The notes under the pieces are model-generated. The model ran no database searches. It was not told the origin of the DNA and worked only from the letters and a program-made list of their open reading frames with translations. Below are positions 7,572 through 14,496 of a stretch of 14,496 bases of DNA, piece after piece (position 1 is the first letter of the stretch; each line of letters opens with the position of its first letter). This DNA comes from UBA5109 sp038148755 (GTDB lineage Bacteria; Pseudomonadota; Gammaproteobacteria; Pseudomonadales; Pseudohongiellaceae). A program made the translations under genes and the position numbers. Location: contig JAYQWA010000028.1 in the NCBI GenBank assembly GCA_038148755.1, forward strand, positions 1-14,496, in the 5' to 3' direction.

Positions 7572-8399
7572 TTATGGTGCAGAAGGGGTTTCAATGGGCG
7601 TATCCGGATGGTTGCCCCATTCTGACCATGAACCATCGTAGGCTTGTACTTCGTAGCCTAGTGCTTTGGCAATTAAATAAGTCAGGCCGGATCGATGGTG
7701 ACTCTGGCAGTGCGTAATAATTTTATTACCGGATTCAATGCCTAAGATATTGAGTTTTTTTTGTAATTCATCGAGTGGCAACAAACGCAGGTTATTGGAT
7801 TTATCCATGGTATGCAGCCAGTCGAGATTCACAGCTCCTGGAATATGACCATTGCGTTGAGCAGTTACTTTGACACCGGCATACTCTTCAGCAGAGCGGG
7901 CATCCCAGATTTTTGTATTGGCATCATTCAGAGAAGTCAGCACGTCATCCAGACTTGCACGTACATCGTTATGTAAACTTAATTCAGGCGCAGCAGGACT
8001 TGTTTGAGGAAGTTCATCACTCACCGTGTGGCCTTCTTTTAACCAGGCGTGAATACCGCCATTGAGATAGGAATAAGCCTTGTGTCCAATAACATCTAGT
8101 GTCCAGATAAAACGACCTGCCCAACCACCACCTTCATCATCATAGACGACGATGTGCTGCTTGGGGTCATAACCGATTCTGGCAAACAAGGCTGTTAATT
8201 GCTCAAGGGCAGGCAGCTTTCCAGTCGCCGGAGGGATGCCGCAGACTAATTCCGATGGCGTGATATGAACTGCGCCGGGAACATGTACTTGGGCATAGGT
8301 TTGATCCTGGCTCAGGTCAACTATTTTTAACTCAGGTAGTTCAGGTTGCTTGAGATAAGCCTCAAGTTGTTCAGGTTCGATAATGAGGTCAAGTTTCAT
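7572..8399 (-). CDS. rhdA: RhdA-type thiosulfate sulfurtransferase (two rhodanese domains)
   Basis: This 275-aa cytoplasmic enzyme has two rhodanese domains: an inactive N-terminal one (about 5-125), with Asp-Asp-Glu where the catalytic loop should be (VVYDDEGGG), and a catalytic one (about 145-270). The active-site loop is CQSHHRSG with Cys231, close to the CQTHHR loop of Azotobacter and Pseudomonas RhdA. It is unlike the CG[ST]GVT loop of 3-mercaptopyruvate sulfurtransferases (SseA) or the CRKGVT loop of mitochondrial rhodanese. It probably transfers sulfane sulfur from thiosulfate or another donor to cyanide or a protein acceptor; the natural substrate cannot be read from sequence. The gene lies between rsgA (39 nt) and psd (25 nt) in one orientation, as in Pseudomonas relatives. 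Confidence 0.88.
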   Translation of the reverse strand: MKLDLIIEPEQLEAYLKQPELPELKIVDLSQDQTYAQVHVPGAVHITPSELVCGIPPATGKLPALEQLTALFARIGYDPKQHIVVYDDEGGGWAGRFIWTLDVIGHKAYSYLNGGIHAWLKEGHTVSDELPQTSPAAPELSLHNDVRASLDDVLTSLNDANTKIWDARSAEEYAGVKVTAQRNGHIPGAVNLDWLHTMDKSNNLRLLPLDELQKKLNILGIESGNKIITHCQSHHRSGLTYLIAKALGYEVQAYDGSWSEWGNHPDTPIETPSAP

Positions 8400-8438
8400 G
8401 AATTTAAAAGCCGGTAACTCAGGGACAGATAAGTTATG

Positions 8439-9458
8439 TCATTCATTCAAGGATTGCAAAATCTGTTGATAGCTCTGCATGCGTAGCGCATCGATTTTGC
8501 CTTCAGCGACGGCGGCTTTAAGTGCACAACCGGGTTCCTGTTTATGCTGACAATCCCGGAATTTACATAAGCCGGCAAAGTCTTGAAACTCAATAAAGCC
8601 TTTAAAAACTTCTTCCGGTTTCATATGCCACATACTGAACTCCCGAATACCGGGGGAGTCAATCAGGTCTCCGCCCCCGGGGAAGTGAAATAAGCGGGCC
8701 GATGTTGTGGTGTGCCGGCCTTTGTCTTTTGCCTTGCTCAGACTACCTTCCAGCGTGTTTACGCCGGGTAATAATGCATTCACTAAAGCCGATTTCCCTA
8801 CCCCAGACTGACCAACAAAAATACTGGTTTGCCCTTTCAGGCAGGTTTGCAGTGCTTTGATTCCCTCACCTGACTTGCTTGACACCTTGAGGACCGGATA
8901 ACCAATTGCAGCATAACAATTCAAGAGAGTAAGCAGTTCGTTATTGTTGCTGTCGTTGAGCAAGTCAGCTTTGTTAAGCAGAATCAAGGGATACAGCTGA
9001 CTGTTTTCTGCTGCCACCAGATAACGGTCAATTAAATTAGCGTGGGCCTGGGGTTCGGGAGCGATAACGATAATCACTTTATCAATGTTGGCAGCAACTG
9101 GTTTCAATTCACCAAAATTATTAGGGCGCTGTAATAATGAGCTGCGCTGCAAGTTGGCAATCACGATGCCGGTTGGCTCTCCGCGCTGCCAGATAACATG
9201 ATCTCCGGTCACCAGGGGTTCCAGGTTACTGCGTTGATGACAGCGGAATATTTTACCGGCGTGTTCGCCTTCAAGGGCTTCTATATCCAATTGTTGCCCA
9301 AAATGAGAAATGACCAGGCCTTTTTCTTCTGGCCCTAAAGCATCAGAAGCCACCTCAATATCGGAAGCAACAACATTACGCCTGGCACGAGCGGCATAAT
9401 CCGCCTGTATTTTTTGAATGCGCCAAAGCTGGCGTCGGTTTAGGTGTTTTTTCTTCAT
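8439..9458 (-). CDS. rsgA: Small ribosomal subunit biogenesis GTPase RsgA
   Basis: RsgA (YjeQ/YloQ) is a circularly permuted GTPase that releases RbfA and checks late maturation of the 30S subunit. In the 339-aa protein an OB-fold domain (about 45-115) comes first. The GTPase motifs follow in permuted order: G4 NKAD (162-165), the G5 region VSSKSGEG, G1 GQSGVGKS (216-223), and G3 DSPG (267-270). A C-terminal zinc site follows, with C298, C303, H305 and C311. The N-terminal extension is rich in Lys and Arg (MKKKHLNRRQ), fitting rRNA contact. It is the first gene of the minus rsgA-rhdA-psd unit and is divergent from orn across a short intergenic stretch. Confidence 0.95.
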   Translation of the reverse strand: MKKKHLNRRQLWRIQKIQADYAARARRNVVASDIEVASDALGPEEKGLVISHFGQQLDIEALEGEHAGKIFRCHQRSNLEPLVTGDHVIWQRGEPTGIVIANLQRSSLLQRPNNFGELKPVAANIDKVIIVIAPEPQAHANLIDRYLVAAENSQLYPLILLNKADLLNDSNNNELLTLLNCYAAIGYPVLKVSSKSGEGIKALQTCLKGQTSIFVGQSGVGKSALVNALLPGVNTLEGSLSKAKDKGRHTTTSARLFHFPGGGDLIDSPGIREFSMWHMKPEEVFKGFIEFQDFAGLCKFRDCQHKQEPGCALKAAVAEGKIDALRMQSYQQILQSLNE

Positions 9459-9522
9459 GCCAGGGTATTTAAGTTTGCGCTGTCAGCATACTAAGTAAGT
9501 AAAGGCTTTGCTACAATGCTGC

Positions 9523-10074
9523 ATGGATAAAAAACAACACTTAATTTGGATTGATTTGGAAATGACCGGTCTGAGTCCTGAGTCAGACCGGATCATTGAA
9601 ATTGCAACAATTGTTACCAACACAGATCTACAGGTTGTTGCGGAAGGTCCTGTTCTTGCAATACACCAGAATAATGAAGTGCTGGCAGAAATGGATGAAT
9701 GGAATCAGCGCCACCATGGCAGTTCAGGATTAATAGAGCGGGTAAAAGTCAGTCCAACCAGTGAAAGTGAGGCTGAGCAACTGACGCTGCAGTTTCTTCA
9801 ACAGTATTGTGATAAAGGCTATTCACCAATGTGTGGCAACAGTATTTGCCAGGACAGACGTTTCCTGGCCCGCTACATGCCAGAACTGGAAGCCTTTTTT
9901 CATTATCGCAATCTTGATGTCAGCTCGCTTAAGGAGTTGGCCAAACGTTGGCGACCGGAATTAATGGATGGATTAAAAAAACAAGGTGCACACCTGGCGC
10001 TGGAGGATATCCGGGACTCTATCAGCGAGTTACGCTACTATCGCGAGCATTTCATTAAGACTGAAAGAATTTAA
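9523..10074 (+). CDS. orn: Oligoribonuclease
   Basis: Orn is a DEDDh-type 3'-5' exoribonuclease that degrades very short RNAs, notably dinucleotides including pGpG from c-di-GMP turnover. The first Exo motif is IDLEMTG (D11 and E13 by the start used here). The middle Asp lies in the CQDRRFLARYMPELEAFFHYR region, and the last His and Asp in AHLALEDIRDS. The ending ELRYYREHFIK is typical. I chose the ATG at 9523 (183 aa), which gives MDKKQHLIWIDLEM and family length. An in-frame TTG at 9508 would add five residues (MLQCC) and is less likely. Neither start has a well-placed Shine-Dalgarno; AAAGG at 9501-9505 is 17 nt from the ATG. Confidence 0.96.
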   Translation: MDKKQHLIWIDLEMTGLSPESDRIIEIATIVTNTDLQVVAEGPVLAIHQNNEVLAEMDEWNQRHHGSSGLIERVKVSPTSESEAEQLTLQFLQQYCDKGYSPMCGNSICQDRRFLARYMPELEAFFHYRNLDVSSLKELAKRWRPELMDGLKKQGAHLALEDIRDSISELRYYREHFIKTERI

Positions 10075-10368
10075 ATCCAGCTAAAAAAAAGCCCTACCGG
10101 GGAAGTAGGGCGTTAAATGTCTGAAATTTCTTCCAGCAGCGTATTCAGAAAGGGGAAAGTTGAATGCGCTACTCTAACTAAAGCAATTCCGATGCCAATT
10201 TTAAAAATGGCTATTTAACTTATTGAAAAGTAAAGAGAAGAATTGCTTTTCTGAGATCAAGCTTCAATCATTCACATTAATATTTAGCGCAATTTAAGGG
10301 CATCATGCCCGGCACGTGCCCAACAACGGCGCATAAGTGGTTAGTAAATGGATAGATAGGTGTATAGA
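10075..10368. other. Structured intergenic region after orn, no intact gene
   Basis: No convincing complete gene is present here. Besides the terminator it holds: a 33-codon coding-like minus-strand stretch ending in TAA at 10113-10115; a 10-bp inverted repeat, AAAGCAATTC (10180-10189) with GAATTGCTTT (10240-10249), enclosing a near-perfect 18-bp palindrome (10194-10211); and GGGCATcATGCCC (10298-10310) directly followed by the perfect palindrome GGCACGTGCC (10311-10320). No tRNA cloverleaf was found, although tRNA genes sit downstream of orn in some relatives. It may encode a small RNA or be the relic of a lost gene. Confidence 0.5.
10083..10111 (-). terminator. Intrinsic terminator oriented on the minus strand
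   Basis: GCCCTAC (10091-10097) and GTAGGGC (10105-10111) form a perfect 7-bp GC-rich stem with a 7-nt loop. On the minus strand the stem is followed by eight T (A-run at 10083-10090), a textbook rho-independent terminator. On the plus strand, the direction of orn, the stem is followed only by GTTAAATG, so it would be a weak terminator for orn. No intact minus-strand gene lies to its right in the window. Confidence 0.75.
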
Positions 10369-10398
10369 TTGATGAATGCGGAATAAGCGTTCTATACT
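10369..10398 (+). promoter_or_regulatory. Sigma70-type promoter for the M13 peptidase gene
   Basis: TTGATG (10369-10374) and TATACT (10393-10398) are separated by 18 nt and match the -35 and -10 consensus well (4/6 and 5/6). Transcription would start near 10405, leaving a leader of about 25 nt before the ATG at 10430. That leader carries GGAGG at 10417-10421. This supports the downstream start for the peptidase, because an upstream in-frame ATG at 10376 falls inside the promoter. Confidence 0.6.
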
Positions 10399-10429
10399 GC
10401 CCGTCTGGTTAAAAATGGAGGCATCCCCA

Positions 10430-12508
10430 ATGTATAAAATTTGTCCTGCTATTTTATTTACGGTTTTGTTATTTGGCTGTTCCGGGCAGGAGGCTGCAGC
10501 GCCTGTTGAGCCTGCTAGTCAGATTCAAGATCAGGAACAAGTTCTGACCGAGTCGGCTCTGGGTTCCGGTATCGACCTGCAGTATATGGATACTTCGATT
10601 GCGCCTGGGGATGATTTTTACCGTTATGTGAATGGTATCTGGCTGAGCAATACCGAGATACCGGCAGATCAGTCAAATTATGGTGCTTTTACAGCACTGG
10701 CTGATGAGGCCGAAGAAAACTTGCGCACGATTATTGAGGAAGCTGCCGCTACAGATGCGGCTGTAGGCTCTGACTTACAAAAAGTGGGTGATTTCTATCA
10801 GAGCTTTATGAATGAGAATTTAATTGAAACGCTGGGTATTAACCCACTGACAGAAAGTCTGGCTGAAATTTCTGCCGCCGATGATAAAGCTGAGCTGATG
10901 CAGGTGATAACGGCGCTGAATTATATCGGAGTACAAATGCCATTTGGTTTTTATATTGATGTTGATGAACGGCAAACCGATCAATATGTTGCTAACGTCT
11001 TTCAGTCAGGTTTGAGTTTGCCGGATCGAGACTGGTATCTGGTTAGCGATAACGACAGCTATTTAACTGCGCGGCAGGCTTATTCTAACTACATTAGTGA
11101 AGTCATGTCGCTGGCAGGATTCTCTAATGGAGAGGATATTGCCGATTCTGTCCTGCAGATTGAAAATCGTATTGCTGAGGCGCACTGGGACAGAGTGCAG
11201 AACCGGCAACGTGAATTAACCTATAACAAACTCAGTATTGACGATCTGCAAAATCTTGCACCGGCCATCGACTGGGCTGCAACCATGCAGGGCCTGGGGA
11301 TGTTTACTGATGAATTCATTATCAGCCAACCCAGTTACTTTGAAGCTTTAAGCACAATCTGGTCAGAAGTTGGCCTGGCACAATGGCGCAATTACATAAG
11401 CTTCAAATTAGTTAATGCTTTTGCATCCTATCTCAGTCAGGATTTTATTGATGCCAAATTTGCTTTTGAAGGTGGCGTATTAAGTGGATTGGAAGAAAAC
11501 CGTCCTCGCTGGAAACGCGGTGTCGATGCGGTGGATAGCGCTTTGAGTGAAATAGTCGGCAAGCTTTATGTTGAACGCTATTTCAAGGAAGAAGCCAAAG
11601 AGCGGATGGATGTTTTAATTGAAAATTTGCGTGATGCCTTTCGGGTTGGGATAGACGAACTTGAATGGATGACGGAGACAACCAAAGCAGAGGCGCAGGC
11701 TAAACTGGCTAAATTCACCACCAAAATCGGTTATCCCGATGAATGGAAAGATTACTCCGGCGTAGATGTTCTCGAAAATGATCTAGTTGGTAATGTCATG
11801 CGCTCCAGGCGCTTTGAACATAATCGGGAAGTCAGCAAATTAGGCCAACCGATTGATCGTGGTGAATGGTTTATGACGCCACATACAGTGAACGCTTATT
11901 ACAATCCCAATATGAATGAGATTGTCTTTCCCGCGGCTATTTTGCAGCCGCCATTCTTTAATGTCGAAGCGGATGATGCCGTAAATTACGGTGCCATTGG
12001 CGCAGTCATTGGGCATGAATTCAGTCACGGCTTTGATGATCAGGGACGTAAATCAGATGGTGATGGCATGCTCAGGGACTGGTGGACAGAAGCAGATGCT
12101 GCTGCTTTTTCGGAACGCGCCAATGCGCTGGTCGCACAATATAACCAGTTTGAAGTATTACCTGGTAAATTCCTTAATGGCGAATTTACACTGGGCGAAA
12201 ACATTGGGGATCTAAGTGGTCTGGCGGTTGCCTATAAAGCTTATCAATTATCACTAAATGGTGAAGAAGCACCAGTCATTGATGGCTTCACCGGCGACCA
12301 GCGTTTTTTCATGGGCTGGGGACAGGTATGGCGAAGACTGTACCGCGATGAAAATCTGGAAGTTCGCATCACCAGCGATCCACATTCTCATAGTGAAGCC
12401 CGGGCCAATGGCACATTGCGTAATATTGACAGTTGGTATGAGGCATTTGATGTGCAGGTAGGCGATGCCCTTTATCTGCCTCCTTCACAACGTGTAAAAA
12501 TATGGTAG
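10430..12508 (+). CDS. M13-family zinc metallopeptidase, lipoprotein (PepO/neprilysin-like)
   Basis: This is a gluzincin endopeptidase of family M13, expected to cleave peptides in the periplasm or at the outer membrane. From the ATG at 10430 the product is 692 aa. It begins with a lipoprotein signal, MYKICPAILFTVLLFGC, with the lipobox ending at Cys17, then a Glu/Gln/Ala-rich linker. The N-terminal M13 domain starts near DTSIAPGDDFYRYVNGIW. The catalytic domain has the substrate-binding NAYYNP (488-493), the zinc motif HEFSH (529-533) and the third ligand E590 in GENIGD. The chain ends in VKIW, the usual M13 C-terminus. GGAGG 8 nt before this ATG decides the start; the in-frame ATG at 10376 would hide the signal peptide and overlap the promoter. 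It probably leads the plus-strand run that follows; the CDGSH gene begins 36 nt downstream. Confidence 0.92.
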   Translation: MYKICPAILFTVLLFGCSGQEAAAPVEPASQIQDQEQVLTESALGSGIDLQYMDTSIAPGDDFYRYVNGIWLSNTEIPADQSNYGAFTALADEAEENLRTIIEEAAATDAAVGSDLQKVGDFYQSFMNENLIETLGINPLTESLAEISAADDKAELMQVITALNYIGVQMPFGFYIDVDERQTDQYVANVFQSGLSLPDRDWYLVSDNDSYLTARQAYSNYISEVMSLAGFSNGEDIADSVLQIENRIAEAHWDRVQNRQRELTYNKLSIDDLQNLAPAIDWAATMQGLGMFTDEFIISQPSYFEALSTIWSEVGLAQWRNYISFKLVNAFASYLSQDFIDAKFAFEGGVLSGLEENRPRWKRGVDAVDSALSEIVGKLYVERYFKEEAKERMDVLIENLRDAFRVGIDELEWMTETTKAEAQAKLAKFTTKIGYPDEWKDYSGVDVLENDLVGNVMRSRRFEHNREVSKLGQPIDRGEWFMTPHTVNAYYNPNMNEIVFPAAILQPPFFNVEADDAVNYGAIGAVIGHEFSHGFDDQGRKSDGDGMLRDWWTEADAAAFSERANALVAQYNQFEVLPGKFLNGEFTLGENIGDLSGLAVAYKAYQLSLNGEEAPVIDGFTGDQRFFMGWGQVWRRLYRDENLEVRITSDPHSHSEARANGTLRNIDSWYEAFDVQVGDALYLPPSQRVKIW

Positions 12509-12544
12509 CAGTTGGCTATTTGAATTCAGGACAGGAGAAAGGTT

Positions 12545-12787
12545 ATGAGTGAACCCATAAGAGCGTCAGATACACCGTTTGCAGCAGAGGTAGAGGCAGG
12601 CAAATCTTATTATTGGTGCGCCTGTGGACGCAGTAATAAACAGCCATTTTGTGACGGCTCTCATCAGGGCACAGAGTTTTCTCCCATGCCCTATAAAGCT
12701 GAAGCAACAAGAAAAGTTTTTTTCTGCGGCTGTAAAATTTCGGGAAATAAGCCATTGTGTGATGGCAGCCATAAGCAGCAAAATTAA
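12545..12787 (+). CDS. Double CDGSH iron-sulfur domain protein
   Basis: This 80-aa cytoplasmic protein has two CDGSH (mitoNEET-like) zinc-finger-type motifs, each expected to bind a [2Fe-2S] cluster through three Cys and one His. The first uses C25, C27, C36 and H40 (CACG...FCDGSH). The second uses C61, C63, C72 and H76 (CGCK...LCDGSH). There is no transmembrane segment, unlike eukaryotic mitoNEET. AGGAG lies 7 nt before the ATG. Such proteins are usually linked to redox sensing or cluster transfer, but no partner can be named here. Spacing (36 nt from the peptidase, 27 nt to phzF) allows cotranscription. Confidence 0.9.
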   Translation: MSEPIRASDTPFAAEVEAGKSYYWCACGRSNKQPFCDGSHQGTEFSPMPYKAEATRKVFFCGCKISGNKPLCDGSHKQQN

Positions 12788-12814
12788 ATATCACTTGTTA
12801 TATAGCTTCTTTAT

Positions 12815-13603
12815 ATGCAACTAAAAATGTTTCAGATAGATGCTTTTACCAATAGAAGCTTTGCTGGCAATCCGGCTGCCGTAGTGCCACTGGATGAGTG
12901 GATGGATGACAGCTTGATGCAAGCAATTGCCGCTGAGAATAATCTGGCAGAAACAGCCTTCTTTGTCCCTGATGGAGATGCTTTTCAGTTGCGCTGGTTT
13001 ACGCCTAAAGTCGAAGTCAAACTTTGTGGTCATGCAACGCTGGCAACAGCATTTGTATTATTTAATGAGCTTGGCTATGGCAAGGAAGAAATTATTTTCA
13101 ATACTTTATCCGGCCAACTAATGGTGACTAAAGACGCAGAGATGTTGACACTGAATTTCCCCAGTCAGAAGCCTGAACCTTGTTTACTGCCGCCGACTTT
13201 GGAAAAGGCTATTGCGGCAAAACCACTGGAATGTTTAAAGAACACGGATTATGTACTGGTGTACGACAACGAAGAAATCATCAAAAATATAACACCGAAC
13301 CATGACTTGATCAGGAAGACGGATGCCCGAGGTGTAATAGTCACTGCACCAGGCAAAGACTATGACTTTGTCGCACGTTTTTTTGCAGCGTCTTCCGGAA
13401 TTGATGAAGATCCCGTGACAGGTTCTGCCTATACAAAACTGACCCCTTACTGGGCAGATAAGTTAGGAAAAACATCCTTTAAGGCACGGCAATTGTCTCA
13501 ACGCGGTGGAGATTTGTTTTTGGAGCTTAAAGGTGATCGCGTATTTATTTCAGGTAAGGCAGTTAAATATCTCGAAGGCATAATCGAAGTTCCTTCTGAA
13601 TAA
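12815..13603 (+). CDS. PhzF-family isomerase
   Basis: The 262-aa protein belongs to the PhzF/diaminopimelate-epimerase fold, two similar alpha/beta barrels with the active site between them. Landmarks are the N-terminal FQIDAFTNRSFAGNPAAV, ENNLAETAFF with the catalytic Glu46, KLCGHATLATAF with His73, and DEDPVTGSA with Asp199, all fitting the PhzF active site. No other phenazine gene is nearby, so this is one of the many PhzF-like proteins of unknown substrate rather than a phenazine gene. The ATG at 12815 matches the usual N-terminal length. No clear Shine-Dalgarno is seen, and an ATG at 12827 is a possible alternative that would trim four residues. Confidence 0.88.
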   Translation: MQLKMFQIDAFTNRSFAGNPAAVVPLDEWMDDSLMQAIAAENNLAETAFFVPDGDAFQLRWFTPKVEVKLCGHATLATAFVLFNELGYGKEEIIFNTLSGQLMVTKDAEMLTLNFPSQKPEPCLLPPTLEKAIAAKPLECLKNTDYVLVYDNEEIIKNITPNHDLIRKTDARGVIVTAPGKDYDFVARFFAASSGIDEDPVTGSAYTKLTPYWADKLGKTSFKARQLSQRGGDLFLELKGDRVFISGKAVKYLEGIIEVPSE

Positions 13604-13634
13604 GTAGTAAGAAATAGTAAGAGAGGATGCAGCC

Positions 13635-14039
13635 GTGCTCAAACAAGTAGGTGACACTAAAATTCTTCCACAGCATAAAGCTACCTGCCATTGTGGTAGC
13701 GTTGAGCTGTTGATTAATCTGCCGGATGGAATTGTTAGCCCCATGCGTTGTAATTGTAGTTTCTGCCGACGTCGCGGCGCAGTTATGGCACCAACAAAGC
13801 TGGAAAATATCACCATCATTAAAGGCCAGGACTCACTTGCCAAATATCAGTTCCACACTAAAGTTGCTGAACATTTTTTTTGCAAAAACTGTGGTATTTA
13901 TACGCATCACAGGCGTCGAGCAAACCCGGATGAATATGCTTACAATGTCGCCAACCTGGAAGGAGTAAACCCTTTGTTGATAGAAGATATTATTATTCTT
14001 GATGGCATAAATCATCCAAAAGATCAGAAAAATGGATAA
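13635..14039 (+). CDS. GFA/CENP-V-family zinc protein (first of two)
   Basis: This 134-aa protein has the seven-cysteine pattern of the GFA (glutathione-dependent formaldehyde-activating enzyme)/CENP-V family: CHC (18, 20), CNCSFC (39, 41, 44) and CKNC (83, 86). The family folds as a beta-rich zinc protein. The true reaction is uncertain for most members, so formaldehyde activation should not be assumed. The start is a GTG at 13635 with GAGG at 13623-13626, 8 nt upstream; the nearby ATG at 13627 runs into a stop after seven codons. It follows phzF by 31 nt. An extra HHRRR stretch (91-95) follows the last cysteine pair. Confidence 0.85.
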   Translation: MLKQVGDTKILPQHKATCHCGSVELLINLPDGIVSPMRCNCSFCRRRGAVMAPTKLENITIIKGQDSLAKYQFHTKVAEHFFCKNCGIYTHHRRRANPDEYAYNVANLEGVNPLLIEDIIILDGINHPKDQKNG

Positions 14040-14097
14040 CAGATATTGAGTCTATGATCGTAAAGGCGTTGGTCAAAGGCAAAGAGGAGCTTAAACC

Positions 14098-14496
14098 ATG
14101 AGTGACACTATTGATGCCAAGGGGCAATGTTTATGTGGTGCTGTGGAAATCGAAGCCAAAGCGCTGCAAAAAAGTGTAGTCGCATGTCACTGTGGCATGT
14201 GTCGTCATTGGGGTGGAGGACCTTTTCTGGTACTGCAGTGTGAAGGGGAGGTTGAAATTGTTGTGAGTAATCAGGTTTCGGTGTTTGATTCATCTGAATG
14301 GGCGGAACGTGGTTTTTGCAACCATTGCGGGACACACTTGTTTTATCGACTGAAGCAAAGTAAGCAGTACTTTTTGCCCGCTGGAATATTTGATCTGGAT
14401 GATGAACTGGACTTTGACCATCAGGTATTTATCGATAAAAAGCCGACTTATTACCACTTTGCCAATAAAACAAAAGACATGACCGAAGAAGAAGTG
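14098..14496 (+). CDS. Second GFA/CENP-V-family zinc protein, cut by the window edge
   Basis: This frame opens at the ATG at 14098, with GAGGAG at 14084-14089 (8 nt upstream), and has no stop before the right edge; 133 residues are visible. It has the GFA cysteine pattern: CLC (11, 13), CHCGMC (30, 32, 35) and CNHC (74, 77). The downstream part, with YFLPAGIFDLDDELDFDHQVFIDKKPTYYHF, is typical of the longer GFA subfamily, so only a few residues are probably missing. It differs strongly from its upstream neighbour outside the cysteines, which argues for two distinct subfamilies rather than a recent duplication. The gap between the two genes is 58 nt. Confidence 0.85.
   Translation, partial: MSDTIDAKGQCLCGAVEIEAKALQKSVVACHCGMCRHWGGGPFLVLQCEGEVEIVVSNQVSVFDSSEWAERGFCNHCGTHLFYRLKQSKQYFLPAGIFDLDDELDFDHQVFIDKKPTYYHFANKTKDMTEEEV

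Noticed and set aside
7572..8399. 3-mercaptopyruvate sulfurtransferase SseA
   Set aside because: The active loop is CQSHHRSG, the RhdA type, not CG[ST]GVT.
10318..10350. GCCCAAC followed by GTTAGTA, suggesting an integron attC site
   Set aside because: The first fits RYYYAAC but GTTAGTA does not fit GTTRRRY. The spacing is far too short, and no cassette or integrase is seen.
10075..10368. tRNA genes downstream of orn, as in some gammaproteobacteria
   Set aside because: No acceptor stem, TTCGA-type T-loop or CCA end could be found on either strand.
10376..10429. Upstream in-frame ATG giving a 710-aa M13 peptidase
   Set aside because: It lies within the promoter and lacks a Shine-Dalgarno. 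The ATG at 10430 has GGAGG and gives a proper lipoprotein signal.
12815..13603. Phenazine biosynthesis gene phzF
   Set aside because: Only the fold and active-site residues match; no other phenazine genes are present and PhzF-like proteins are common with unknown substrates.

Overview
The window reads as ordinary chromosomal DNA of a moderately AT-rich, Gram-negative gammaproteobacterium, probably a free-living relative of the Pseudomonadales, Cellvibrionales or Oceanospirillales. The evidence is a FimX-like protein, an EpmA/EpmB/EF-P set, an RhdA-type sulfurtransferase with a CQSHHRSG loop, and the order psd-rhdA-rsgA-orn. From memory this matches the Pseudomonas aeruginosa neighbourhood PA4951 (orn) to PA4961, which includes rsgA, motD/motC, rhdA, psd, fimX and serB. 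Here motCD and serB are absent and the EF-P block sits between fimX and psd. No mobile element, rRNA, tRNA or CRISPR array was seen.

Layout. (1) 1-3852, minus strand: a signalling operon of a FimX-like REC-PAS-GGDEF-EAL protein, a two-TM receptor with a class III cyclase-like domain, and 2 nt later a response-regulator gene that is broken (in-frame stop after 58 codons). In the first two, most catalytic residues are replaced, so the operon looks like pseudoenzyme signal receivers rather than producers. (2) 3962-6673: epmB (minus) diverges from efp-epmA (plus), giving EF-P, its beta-lysylation ligase and the lysine aminomutase. (3) 6680-9458, minus: rsgA-rhdA-psd, probably one operon, ending 6 nt from the convergent end of epmA. 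(4) 9523-10074, plus: orn, the oligoribonuclease that in relatives clears pGpG, the breakdown product of c-di-GMP. (5) 10075-10429: a 355-nt intergenic region rich in hairpins, with a terminator pointing the 'wrong' way (minus strand), a coding-like minus-strand remnant and a good sigma70-type promoter for the next gene. (6) 10430-14496, plus: an M13 metallopeptidase lipoprotein, a double-CDGSH iron-sulfur protein, a PhzF-family isomerase and two different GFA/CENP-V-family zinc proteins, the last running off the right edge.

Working together: regions 1 and 4 touch c-di-GMP signalling (FimX-like receptor, Orn). Regions 2 and 3 are housekeeping for translation and the envelope: polyproline rescue by modified EF-P, 30S subunit maturation by RsgA, phosphatidylethanolamine synthesis by Psd. 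Region 6 is an accessory-looking run of metal- and redox-related proteins with no assigned pathway. I saw no clearly new defence or mobile system. The most unusual points are the catalytically dead signalling operon with its decaying response regulator, and the structured region downstream of orn.
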